Shown here: positions 1 through 6,431 of the stretch, piece by piece | Numbering within the stretch: the first letter of the stretch is position 1 | Layout: the number at the start of each line of letters is the position of its first letter | Assembly: GCA_030588285.1 (NCBI GenBank) | Contig: JAUUYK010000058.1 | Coordinates: 1 to 6,550, forward strand | From: Kiritimatiellales bacterium | GTDB taxonomy: Bacteria; Verrucomicrobiota; Kiritimatiellia; Kiritimatiellales; Pontiellaceae | DNA length: 6,550 bases | Direction of reading: 5' to 3' | Notes under the pieces: model-generated | What the model was told of the DNA's origin: nothing | The model's database searches: none | Seen by the model: the letters and a program-made list of their open reading frames with translations, nothing else | Position numbers and translations under genes: made by a program

Positions 1-303
1 GATAATGCCTTTGCGGCCCTGCCGTTTGTCTACCATTTGGTTATGGGCGGCTTCCTGTTCGGCATCGTCTTTATGGCCACCGATCCCGTTTCTTGCGCGG
101 CAACCAATACAGGTAAAATAATCTACGGATTCCTGATCGGTGCCCTGACGGTTCTAATCCGAGTGGCTAACCCGGCTTATCCTGAAGGTGCAATGCTCGC
201 GATTCTGTTTATGAATGTCATGGCACCGCTGGTTGACCATTTCGTTGTACAATCGCACATCAAGAAAAGAACAGCTTATGCGAGGGCTTTGAACAATGCG
301 TGA
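1..303 (+). CDS. nqrB: NqrB, Na+-translocating NADH:quinone oxidoreductase subunit B (C-terminal 100 residues)
   Basis: This is the C-terminal quarter of the large membrane subunit of Na+-NQR, which carries a covalent FMN and helps form the quinone site and Na+ path. The frame is open from base 1 and stops with TGA at 301-303; the start lies outside the window. The family is usually a little over 400 residues, so about 300 are missing, including the flavinylated Thr. Visible family signatures are ATDPVS (residues 26-31 of the fragment) and NPAYPEG (57-63), with three hydrophobic segments at about 13-27, 40-56 and 64-79 and a basic tail. The same motifs occur in Vibrio NqrB as I remember it. 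RnfD is the homologue in the RNF complex, but the following nqrC and nqrF genes settle the assignment as NQR. The stop overlaps the nqrC start by 8 bp, suggesting coupled translation. TTG at 37 is an internal Leu codon, not a start. Confidence 0.96.
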   Translation, partial: DNAFAALPFVYHLVMGGFLFGIVFMATDPVSCAATNTGKIIYGFLIGALTVLIRVANPAYPEGAMLAILFMNVMAPLVDHFVVQSHIKKRTAYARALNNA

Positions 304-946
304 AGATACTAGAACTATCGTTTTTGCCGCGGGGGTCTGCTTGGTCTGCAGTCTTCTCCTCTCTGGAGCAGCCGCTGGACTTAAAGATTTACAAAAAGCC
401 AATAAAGAATTTGACGTAAAGCGTAACATCGTCAAAGCATTTGGATTCGGTTTTGATCTCAATGAAAAAGGTAAAAAAGTCAGTTGGAAACGCCCTCAAT
501 TTGAAGCGATCTATGCAAAGCATGTCTCCAAAGAGAAGGCCGAAGAACTCGAACTCTTTACCTGGACCGATGAAGGAGCTGACAAGCCTTCCAAATATGC
601 CTTCCCCGTTTCGGGAAAAGGACTTTGGAGTGTGCTCTATGGCTACCTCTCTCTTGAATCGGATCTTGAAACCATCGCAGGGATCAGTTTCTACGACCAT
701 AAGGAAACCCCTGGACTGGGTGCCGAAATCGAAAAACCGTGGTTCCAGTCACAGTTTGCCGGAAAGAAACTATATTCCAACGGAGCACCCACTGAGTTTT
801 TAGTGGTTAAATCGAGCATCCCGCTAACCGAAACCTCGGTCGACGGAATCTCCGGTGCAACACTTACAGGAAAGGGTGTTCAAACCCTGATCCGTAAAGG
901 TGCTGCAGCTTATGCGAACTACTTTAACTCAATTAAGGGGAACTAA
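296..946 (+). CDS. nqrC: NqrC, Na+-NQR subunit C with covalent FMN site
   Basis: NqrC is a membrane-anchored subunit whose FMN-binding domain faces the periplasm and passes electrons within Na+-NQR. The 216-residue protein has one N-terminal membrane helix (about 8-29), the family signature ETPGLG (137-142), and the flavinylation motif D183-G-I-S-G-A-T189-L-T. Thr189 is the expected acceptor, attached through a phosphodiester bond by the flavin transferase ApbE; it corresponds to Thr225 of Vibrio cholerae NqrC. The protein is about 40 residues shorter than the Vibrio one. The loss lies mainly between the anchor and the FMN domain (about 45-100), while the anchor and the FMN-domain motifs are intact. 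ATG 296 is chosen because it gives the standard N-terminus directly before the helix and follows GAGGG (282-286) at 9 nt. It overlaps nqrB by 8 bp, and nqrD follows after 2 nt. The RNF homologue is RnfG; context favours NQR. Confidence 0.96.
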   Translation: MREDTRTIVFAAGVCLVCSLLLSGAAAGLKDLQKANKEFDVKRNIVKAFGFGFDLNEKGKKVSWKRPQFEAIYAKHVSKEKAEELELFTWTDEGADKPSKYAFPVSGKGLWSVLYGYLSLESDLETIAGISFYDHKETPGLGAEIEKPWFQSQFAGKKLYSNGAPTEFLVVKSSIPLTETSVDGISGATLTGKGVQTLIRKGAAAYANYFNSIKGN

Positions 947-948
947 TC

Positions 949-1554
949 ATGGATTCTGCTGCTAAGAAACTACTGATGGACCCGTTTTCGTCCAACAACC
1001 CAATTACCATTCAGGTACTCGGAATTTGTTCGGCGCTGGCGGTTACGGTCAAGGTCGATACGGCCATCGTAATGACCCTAGCGCTGACCGCAGTGGTCAG
1101 CCTATCCAACCTTATTATTTCACTGCTACGCAATGTCATTCCAAGCGGTATCCGCATGATTGTTGAAATGGCTGTAATCGCGACGCTCGTGATTATTGCC
1201 GATCAACTGCTACAGGCCTTTCTGTTCGATATCAGCAAACAGCTCAGTGTATTTGTTGGCTTGATCATTACGAACTGCATCGTTATGGGTCGTGCCGAAG
1301 CCTTCGCCCTTCAGAATCCCCCCAAGGAATCATTCTTGGACGGACTCGGAAACGGCCTTGGATACGGTGTTGTCCTGATCGCGGTTGCCTCCATCCGTGA
1401 GATTCTCGGATTCGGCAAATGGCTCGGCTTCCAATTGCCCTTTGGAGAAAACTTCACGGGTAATGGTCTTGTTCTGCTCGCCCCCGGCGCCTTCATCATT
1501 CTGGGACTGCTGATCTGGGGTCAGCGTACCGTCAGCAAGTACGTAGAGGACTAA
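949..1554 (+). CDS. nqrD: NqrD, Na+-NQR integral membrane subunit D
   Basis: NqrD is a six-helix inner-membrane protein that pairs with its homologue NqrE in inverted topology. Together they hold a 2Fe-2S cluster inside the membrane, on the electron path between NqrF and NqrC. The 201 residues match the usual family size of about 205-210. Hydrophobic segments lie at roughly 20-36, 38-60, 70-93, 98-116, 132-150 and 172-193. The two cluster cysteines are visible: Cys27 in [10 protein letters not shown] and Cys110 in [14 protein letters not shown]. They correspond to Cys29 and Cys112 of the Vibrio protein, with a constant offset of two. The start ATG follows AAGGGG (935-940) at 8 nt, and only 2 nt separate it from the nqrC stop. 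RnfE is the RNF counterpart; operon partners support NQR. Confidence 0.96.
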   Translation: MDSAAKKLLMDPFSSNNPITIQVLGICSALAVTVKVDTAIVMTLALTAVVSLSNLIISLLRNVIPSGIRMIVEMAVIATLVIIADQLLQAFLFDISKQLSVFVGLIITNCIVMGRAEAFALQNPPKESFLDGLGNGLGYGVVLIAVASIREILGFGKWLGFQLPFGENFTGNGLVLLAPGAFIILGLLIWGQRTVSKYVED

Positions 1555-1558
1555 TATC

Positions 1559-2191
1559 ATGGAATATTTAAGCATCGCCATTAAGGCCATTTTTGTTGAA
1601 AACATCCTACTTGCCTACTTCTTGGGCATGTGTTCATTCCTTGCGTGTTCAAAGAAAGTTGATACCGCGATTGGTCTAGGACTTGCGGTGATTTTCGTAC
1701 TGACCATTACGATGCCGGTTAACTGGGCCATCTATAACTACCTGCTCAAGCCAGGGGCCTTAAGTTGGGTTCCCGGAACAGACTTCAGTCAACTCGACTT
1801 AAGCTTCCTCAGCTTTATCTGCTTCATTGCAACGATTGCTTCCATGGTGCAGCTCGTGGAGATGATCCTCGATAAGTTTTTTCCTGTGCTCTACCACGCC
1901 CTTGGAATCTTCTTGCCCCTGATTACCGTAAACTGCGCCATTCTTGGTGGATCGCTCTTCATGCAACAAAACGTAGATGATCCCGCAATGAACTACTCCG
2001 CGATCCACGCGATCGTCTATGGCTTTAGTTCTGGCATTGGCTGGCTACTCGCGATTGCCTCTATGGCAGCGATTCGTAAGAAGCTACGTTATTCGCACCT
2101 TCCTGCTGGCCTCAAAGGACTCGGGATTACCATGATCATGACCGGACTCATGGCCATGGCATTCATGTGCTTCTCAGGCATCAACCTTTAA
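1559..2191 (+). CDS. nqrE: NqrE, Na+-NQR integral membrane subunit E
   Basis: NqrE is the six-helix partner of NqrD; each donates two Cys to the shared intramembrane 2Fe-2S cluster. Those residues are Cys25 in [10 protein letters not shown] and Cys126 in [11 protein letters not shown], matching Cys26 and Cys120 of Vibrio as I recall it. Hydrophobic segments are at about 8-30, 38-58, 82-104, 108-131, 148-172 and 188-207. The C-terminus ([19 protein letters not shown] onward) is highly typical of the family. At 210 residues it is about 12 longer than the 198-residue Vibrio protein. The extra length appears as two short loop insertions, near 67-80 and near 138-147. AGAGGA (1545-1550), inside the end of nqrD, serves as ribosome binding site 8 nt before ATG 1559. 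The gap to nqrD is 4 nt and nqrF follows after 20 nt. RnfA is the RNF homologue. Confidence 0.96.
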   Translation: MEYLSIAIKAIFVENILLAYFLGMCSFLACSKKVDTAIGLGLAVIFVLTITMPVNWAIYNYLLKPGALSWVPGTDFSQLDLSFLSFICFIATIASMVQLVEMILDKFFPVLYHALGIFLPLITVNCAILGGSLFMQQNVDDPAMNYSAIHAIVYGFSSGIGWLLAIASMAAIRKKLRYSHLPAGLKGLGITMIMTGLMAMAFMCFSGINL

Positions 2192-2211
2192 CTCGAATTG
2201 AGAAAACAATT

Positions 2212-3444
2212 ATGGAAAATATAACCACCATTGTATCGAGTGTCATCGTATTCACTTTTGTGATTATGCTTTTGGTGACCTTGCTGATGATCGCCTCCAA
2301 GAAACTGGTTCCGCAGGGGCTCGCCAAATTGAGTATTAACGGGGGGACCCGCGAACTTGAAATAAAGCCAGGTGCTTCCCTTTTGACCGCACTCTCTACT
2401 GAAAAAATCTTTCTCCCCTCCGCATGCGGTGGAGGAGGAACCTGCGCCATGTGTAAATGCAAGGTGCTCGAAGGCGGCGGATCGTTGCTTCCTACCGAAG
2501 CGGGGCAAGTCACCAAGGCCGAAGCCAAAGAAGGCGTCCGTCTGGCCTGTCAGCTGAAAGTAAAGGAAGACATGGTGCTTGAAATTGAGCCTGAAATCCT
2601 CGATATCAAAAAATACGAATGCACCGTTCGTTCTAACGACAACGTTGCCACCTTTATTAAGGAGTTGGTTGTGGAATTGCCGAAGGGTGAAAAGCTCGAC
2701 TTCAAAGCGGGTGGCTACATCCAAATCGACGTTCCTGCCTATAAAGGCCTGTCCTACAAAACCTTCGACGTGGCGGATGAATACCGCGGCGATTGGGATA
2801 AGTTTAAAGTTTGGGATAACGTGGCCAACAACGACGAACCTTGTTTCCGCGCCTACTCGATGGCCAACTTCCCGCTCGAAGACGACATCATTATGCTCAA
2901 CATTCGTATCGCGTCACCGCCTCCGGGCACCGACTATCCCCCGGGCGTATGTTCCAGCTACACGTTTGACCTGAAGCCCGGCGATAAGATCACCATCTCC
3001 GGTCCATACGGCGAATTCTTCGCACAAGAAACCGATCGCGAAATGTGCTTCATCGGCGGCGGCGCGGGCATGGCTCCCATGCGCTCGCACATCTACGACC
3101 AGCTTAAACGCATCGGCACCGACCGTACGATCACCTTCTGGTATGGCGGCCGCTCCGTAACCGAACTCTTCTATGTAGAAGAATTCAAAGCGCTGGAGAA
3201 AGAGTTCCCGAACTTCACCTTCAACATTGCGCTCAGCGATCCGTTGCCGGAAGACAACTGGACTGGTTACACCGGATTCATTCATAACGTGGTGGAAGAA
3301 AAATACCTGAACGACCACGACGATCCGACCGAGATTGAATACTACCTCTGCGGACCGCCGATCATGCTCAAATGCGTGAACGACATGACCTATAACCTCG
3401 GCGTTGAACCCGACATGATCATGGCCGACGATTTCGGCATCTAA
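2212..3444 (+). CDS. nqrF: NqrF, NADH-oxidising 2Fe-2S/FAD subunit of Na+-NQR
   Basis: NqrF is the electron entry point of Na+-NQR: it oxidises NADH on the cytoplasmic side and passes electrons through FAD to a 2Fe-2S cluster. In order, the 410 residues show one N-terminal membrane helix (5-27), then a ferredoxin domain (about 37-128) with Cys72, Cys78, Cys81 and Cys113 in the C-x5-C-x2-C-xn-C pattern. A ferredoxin-reductase domain follows, with FAD motif R213-A-Y-S216, NADH-site motif GGGAGMAPMRSH (282-293), C380-G-P-P383 and a C-terminal DDFGI. Length fits the family (Vibrio 408). The frame stays open upstream to a GTG at 2167, but ATG 2212 is preferred. It gives the standard start directly before the helix, avoids a 25 bp overlap with nqrE, and has a weak TGAGA (2199-2203) 8 nt upstream. 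This is the last gene of the operon, followed within 20 nt by a terminator. Confidence 0.97.
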   Translation: MENITTIVSSVIVFTFVIMLLVTLLMIASKKLVPQGLAKLSINGGTRELEIKPGASLLTALSTEKIFLPSACGGGGTCAMCKCKVLEGGGSLLPTEAGQVTKAEAKEGVRLACQLKVKEDMVLEIEPEILDIKKYECTVRSNDNVATFIKELVVELPKGEKLDFKAGGYIQIDVPAYKGLSYKTFDVADEYRGDWDKFKVWDNVANNDEPCFRAYSMANFPLEDDIIMLNIRIASPPPGTDYPPGVCSSYTFDLKPGDKITISGPYGEFFAQETDREMCFIGGGAGMAPMRSHIYDQLKRIGTDRTITFWYGGRSVTELFYVEEFKALEKEFPNFTFNIALSDPLPEDNWTGYTGFIHNVVEEKYLNDHDDPTEIEYYLCGPPIMLKCVNDMTYNLGVEPDMIMADDFGI

Positions 3445-3460
3445 GATTCGTTAAAAAAGA

Positions 3461-3485
3461 AGCCCGGTTAACCCCGGGCTTTTTT
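3461..3485 (+). terminator. Rho-independent terminator of the nqr operon
   Basis: A perfect 7 bp stem, AGCCCGG (3461-3467) with CCGGGCT (3474-3480), encloses the 6 nt loop TTAACC and runs into six T (3480-3485). It begins 16 nt after the nqrF stop. An A-run at 3453-3458 pairs with the T-run, so the hairpin could extend and might also work on the opposite strand, although no minus-strand gene needs it here. It marks the end of the nqr transcript. Confidence 0.93.
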
Positions 3486-3516
3486 GTGTATGCACAGAAT
3501 TAACCGACCAAAAGGA

Positions 3517-3545
3517 CTGGCAATCAAAATCCATTCTGAGATAGT
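3517..3545 (+). promoter_or_regulatory. weak candidate promoter for the SulP gene
   Basis: CTGGCA (3517-3522) and GATAGT (3540-3545) are separated by 17 nt; each matches the sigma70 consensus at four of six positions. They lie between the nqr terminator and the SulP start, where a promoter is expected because transcription from nqr should stop at 3485. The match is weak and could be chance. The rest of the 3445-3596 spacer shows only the terminator and no recognisable operator or riboswitch. Confidence 0.28.
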
Positions 3546-3596
3546 CGCGCGCTTTCCAACTAGATCAAGATCGACCACTTAAAACGGGATCAGCCC

Positions 3597-5204
3597 ATGC
3601 AGAAAACAAACAAACTGTTTAAACTAAACTTCGAACGCCCGCAGAATGTTAAAAACGACATCCTGTCCGGTTTAACCGTGGCGCTCGCGCTCGTCCCCGA
3701 AGCGGTTGCCTTTTCGTTTGTGGCCAAAGTTGATCCGGTTGTTGGCCTCTATGCCGCGTTTATGATGGGTCTTATCACCGCGATATTCGGCGGACGCCCC
3801 GGCATGATCTCTGGTGCAACCGGCGCAGTGGCCGTTATTTTTGCACCGTTGATGATCGGACTATTTGGCGACGGGGTCGATTCAGAAACCGCCACCGGAT
3901 ACCTCTTTGCCGCCGTCACCTTGATGGGTATTTTCCAGATGCTGTTTGGCATCTTTAAACTCGGAAAATTTATTCGATTAGTGCCTCACCCCGTCATGCT
4001 TGGTTTTGTGAACGGATTAGCCATTATCATTTTTAAAGCGCAGTTCGAAATGTTCTATGTCGGGCACGGCGAAGAGCAACATCTACTCTCGCAAGGCCCC
4101 CTCTTAATCATGTGCGGCATGATTGCACTCACGATGTTTATCAGTTTTTTCCTGCCGAAACTAACCAAAGCCATTCCGGCCACGCTCATGGCGATCGTTA
4201 CCGTCACCGTACTTTCATTGCTTCTTAATAAATTTGGAATCCACGAATCGCGCAACGTACTCGATTTTGTTCAAGGCATGGATCCCACCAAAACAACGAT
4301 TGCTGCATCGCTACCCTCCTTCGGCATCCCAAAAATGCCATTCACGTGGGATAACATTATGATAATTCTCCCGTTCTCCGTGCTGGCCGCCGCTGTGGGT
4401 CTCATTGAATCCTTAATGACCTTAACCCTCGTCGACGAAATTACAGAAACCCGCGGTCGGGGTAATAAAGAATGTATGGGCCAAGGATTTGCCAATATCG
4501 TGAACGGATTTTTCGGTGGCATGGGGGGTTGCGCCATGATTGGCCAAAGTATGATTAATATTCGAGGAGGCGGGCGTGGACGTCTATCGGGAATCGCCGC
4601 CGCCCTTTTCCTCCTCTCCATCCTACTCTTTGCCGCTCCCCTCGTTGAAATCATCCCGTTGGCCGCGTTGGTTGGCGTCATGTTTATGGTCGTGATTGGC
4701 ACCTTCGAATGGTCGAGCTTCCGCATTCTACCCAGCGTTCCAAAAATGGATGCCTTCATCATCATCCTCGTCTCAGTGGTCACCGTATTACACGACCTAG
4801 CGATCGCTGTTTTAGTGGGAATCATCGTTTCCGCACTGGTCTTCGCTTGGGAGCACGGAAAGAAAATACACGCGAATATTACCGAAGCTAAAAATGGCGC
4901 AAAAATTTATAAACTCCAAAGCGCACTCTTCTTTGGCTCGGCCCAGTCCTTCAAAGATCTATTCGACCCCCGTAATGATCCAAAGGATGTCGTGATCGAC
5001 TTTAAAAACGCCCGCGTCTATGACCACTCCGCGATTGAGGCCATCAACAACATCACCGAACGCTATGCCGACCAAGGCAAGCTCCTGCACCTACTCAACC
5101 TAAGTCCCGAATGCAAAGAGCTGCTCAATAAGGCCGACAGTATTGTCGAACTCAGCGTAATTGAAGACCTCGACTGGCACATCGCCGACAACCGCTTGGG
5201 GTAA
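3597..5204 (+). CDS. SulP-family anion transporter with C-terminal STAS domain
   Basis: This is an inner-membrane carrier of the SulP/SLC26 family, whose members move sulfate, bicarbonate, dicarboxylates or other anions, often with Na+ or H+. The 535 residues are a normal length. The transport domain (about 18-420) has many hydrophobic helices, with VPEAVAF (33-39) in the first, GATGAVAV (73-80) in the third-helix region, and a conserved block at 293-331 including MGGCAMIGQSMINIRGGGRGR. A STAS domain follows at about 433-528, with the typical VVIDFKNARVYDHSAIEAI stretch (465-483). Glu271 lies where cation-coupled relatives carry an acidic residue. ATG 3597 gives the usual short polar N-terminus before the first helix; the upstream CGGGA (3585-3589) is a modest ribosome binding site. 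The gene stands alone, 152 bp after nqrF and 109 bp before recA. Substrate and coupling ion cannot be assigned from sequence, so no gene symbol is given. Confidence 0.92.
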   Translation: MQKTNKLFKLNFERPQNVKNDILSGLTVALALVPEAVAFSFVAKVDPVVGLYAAFMMGLITAIFGGRPGMISGATGAVAVIFAPLMIGLFGDGVDSETATGYLFAAVTLMGIFQMLFGIFKLGKFIRLVPHPVMLGFVNGLAIIIFKAQFEMFYVGHGEEQHLLSQGPLLIMCGMIALTMFISFFLPKLTKAIPATLMAIVTVTVLSLLLNKFGIHESRNVLDFVQGMDPTKTTIAASLPSFGIPKMPFTWDNIMIILPFSVLAAAVGLIESLMTLTLVDEITETRGRGNKECMGQGFANIVNGFFGGMGGCAMIGQSMINIRGGGRGRLSGIAAALFLLSILLFAAPLVEIIPLAALVGVMFMVVIGTFEWSSFRILPSVPKMDAFIIILVSVVTVLHDLAIAVLVGIIVSALVFAWEHGKKIHANITEAKNGAKIYKLQSALFFGSAQSFKDLFDPRNDPKDVVIDFKNARVYDHSAIEAINNITERYADQGKLLHLLNLSPECKELLNKADSIVELSVIEDLDWHIADNRLG

Positions 5205-5238
5205 GCACTAAAATCACACGGTTTAGATGCGGGTTCCG

Positions 5239-5267
5239 TTGACTTGCGAAAGCCGTTGGATAACAAT
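5239..5267 (+). promoter_or_regulatory. candidate recA promoter
   Basis: TTGACT (5239-5244) is a five-of-six -35 match. It is followed after 16 nt by TAACAA (5261-5266), a poor -10 box. Position suits recA, about 40 bp upstream of its ribosome binding site, and no terminator is visible after the SulP gene, so read-through is also possible. The hexamer CCGTTG occurs at 5236-5241 and again at 5253-5258, 17 bp apart. Neither the E. coli LexA box (CTGT-N8-ACAG) nor the Bacillus type (GAAC-N4-GTTC) is present in 5205-5313. Confidence 0.4.
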
Positions 5268-5298
5268 CAAAAACTTTTAGACCCTCATTCATTCCAGT

Positions 5299-5305
5299 AA
5301 AGGAG
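5299..5305 (+). promoter_or_regulatory. strong ribosome binding site of recA
   Basis: AAAGGAG lies 8 nt before ATG 5314 and is the strongest Shine-Dalgarno match upstream of a complete gene here. It fixes the recA start and fits a highly translated protein. Confidence 0.88.
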
Positions 5306-5313
5306 AGCATACT

Positions 5314-6333
5314 ATGGCCGCCAAGAAAACCGCCCCGAAAGACCCCGCATCCGCACTCAGCACGGTAATCGCACAGATCCAGAAACAGTACGGCGTAGGG
5401 GCCATCGTTAAACTAGGCGAAGCCGCGGCCAATACAAAAATTGAATCCATCCCTACCGGCGCGCTCACCCTCGATCTCGCCCTCGGAATTGGTGGACTCC
5501 CCCGCGGACGCGTCATCGAAATTTATGGCCCCGAATCTTCCGGAAAAACCACGCTCGTTTCCCACGTTATTGCCAACGCACAAAAAGCCGGTGGCGCAGC
5601 GGCCTTTATCGATACCGAACACGCACTTGACCCAACCTACGCAAAAAAAATCGGCGTCGACATCGACAACCTGCTCGTCTCCCAACCCGACTCCGGCGAA
5701 GAAGCCCTTAATATTTGTGAAGCCCTCGTGAAGAGTAACTCGCTCGCCGTCGTTGTCGTCGACTCCGTCGCCGCGCTCGCACCACGCGCAGAACTCGAAG
5801 GCGAAATGGGTCAGTCGCACGTCGGCCTGCAAGCCCGCCTCATGTCGCAGGCTCTGCGCAAACTCACCGCCGCCATCAACCACTCGCGCACTACCGTCAT
5901 CTTCACCAACCAAATTCGCGAAAAAGTGGGCGTCATGTTCGGCAGCCCCGAAACCACCCCCGGTGGTCGAGCGCTTAAATTCTACTCCTCTGTTCGCCTC
6001 GACATTCGCCGCATCGGCCAATTGAAAGATTCCGCCGGTGCCGTCTACGGAAACCGCACCCGCGTTAAAGTCGTGAAAAACAAAGTCGCCGCACCCTTCC
6101 GTCAGGCCGAGTTCGATATTCTTTATGCCGAAGGCATCTCCTACACCGGTTCTGTTATCGATGCCGCCATCGAAGCCGGGATCATCGATAAAAAAGGCTC
6201 TTGGCTCTCCATGGACGGCACCCAACTCGGCCAAGGTCGCGACTCCGCCGTTCGCGCCCTCAAAGAAGACAAAGCCATGTGCGCCTCCGTCGTCGAGCGC
6301 ATCCTCAAAGCGAACGAAGAAGACTCAAAATAA
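5314..6333 (+). CDS. recA: RecA recombinase
   Basis: RecA is the cytoplasmic ATP-dependent strand-exchange protein of homologous recombination, and it also triggers LexA self-cleavage where an SOS system exists. The 339 residues show every expected element. These are an N-terminal polymerisation helix (about 11-37), Walker [10 protein letters not shown] (72-80), IDTEHALDP with the catalytic Glu102 (E. coli Glu96), and Walker B VVVVD ending at Asp150. Loop 1 lies near 160-171 ([12 protein letters not shown]). Loop 2 follows [13 protein letters not shown] with Gln200 (E. coli Gln194) and includes [13 protein letters not shown]. The KNKVAAPF block (255-262) leads into the C-terminal domain. Numbering runs six ahead of E. 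coli. It is about 14 residues shorter than the E. coli protein because the acidic tail is reduced to NEEDSK. No intein or frameshift is present. The start is fixed by AAAGGAG 8 nt upstream. Neither recX nor lexA follows immediately. Confidence 0.98.
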   Translation: MAAKKTAPKDPASALSTVIAQIQKQYGVGAIVKLGEAAANTKIESIPTGALTLDLALGIGGLPRGRVIEIYGPESSGKTTLVSHVIANAQKAGGAAAFIDTEHALDPTYAKKIGVDIDNLLVSQPDSGEEALNICEALVKSNSLAVVVVDSVAALAPRAELEGEMGQSHVGLQARLMSQALRKLTAAINHSRTTVIFTNQIREKVGVMFGSPETTPGGRALKFYSSVRLDIRRIGQLKDSAGAVYGNRTRVKVVKNKVAAPFRQAEFDILYAEGISYTGSVIDAAIEAGIIDKKGSWLSMDGTQLGQGRDSAVRALKEDKAMCASVVERILKANEEDSK

Positions 6334-6372
6334 CAGGACGAACATCTGGATTTATTGAACTCATTATCCTCC

Positions 6373-6402
6373 AATAAATTCTTGAGAATTGATTTATTTT
6401 TT
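6373..6402 (+). terminator. possible weak AT-rich terminator after recA
   Basis: AATAAAT (6373-6379) can pair with ATTTATT (6392-6398) around a 12 nt loop, and a run of six T covers 6397-6402. A stem of only A-T pairs is weak, so this is at best an inefficient terminator. The same bases carry the -35 region of the next promoter, so the two functions would overlap. No better terminator is visible between the recA stop and 6431. Confidence 0.3.
6377..6390. promoter_or_regulatory. palindrome overlapping the -35 box, candidate operator
   Basis: AATTCTTGAGAATT has perfect 6 bp inverted half-sites (AATTCT and AGAATT) around a central TG, and it contains the whole TTGAGA -35 hexamer (6382-6387). 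A symmetrical site covering a -35 box is a classic place for a dimeric repressor. The region is AT-rich, so a palindrome of this size could arise by chance, and no known regulator consensus is recognised. Confidence 0.35.
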
Positions 6403-6409
6403 CTATACT
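6382..6409 (+). promoter_or_regulatory. sigma70-type promoter of the secreted-protein gene
   Basis: TTGAGA (6382-6387) and TATACT (6404-6409) each match the consensus at five of six positions and are 16 nt apart in an AT-rich setting. Transcription would begin near A6416, giving a leader of about 16 nt that contains the ribosome binding site AAGGAG (6420-6425). This is the best promoter match in the window and indicates that the following gene is not simply part of a recA transcript. Confidence 0.68.
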
Positions 6410-6431
6410 ACTCCTAACCAAGGAGCTTTAT

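Noticed and set aside
441..803. 120-codon plus-strand frame inside nqrC
   Set aside because: An out-of-frame reading of nqrC; the protein is rich in Ser, Pro and Lys with no motif, while the nqrC frame carries the flavinylation site.
2188..2724. 178-codon minus-strand frame over the start of nqrF
   Set aside because: It covers the essential membrane anchor and ferredoxin Cys region of nqrF and has no family features.
1..3444. The gene set as an RNF complex rather than Na+-NQR
   Set aside because: The subunit order B-C-D-E-F and the NqrF type with ferredoxin, FAD and NADH domains are NQR-specific; RNF has RnfB and RnfC, which are absent here.
3485..3496. TGTG-TATG-CACA inverted repeat just after the nqr terminator
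   Set aside because: Only 4 bp arms with an asymmetrical centre; too short to call an operator or hairpin.
4271..4825. 184-codon minus-strand frame inside the SulP gene
   Set aside because: A shadow of the conserved transporter frame; the composition is that of reversed hydrophobic codons and no promoter or ribosome binding site supports it.
5205..5238. Search for a terminator after the SulP gene
   Set aside because: No GC-rich stem followed by a T-run is visible, so none is annotated; read-through into recA cannot be excluded.
5413..6234. 273-codon open frame on the minus strand inside recA
   Set aside because: It lies opposite a complete, fully conserved recA and arises from that gene's codon choice (few complement-strand stops with C-rich third positions). 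The translation shows no recognisable domain.
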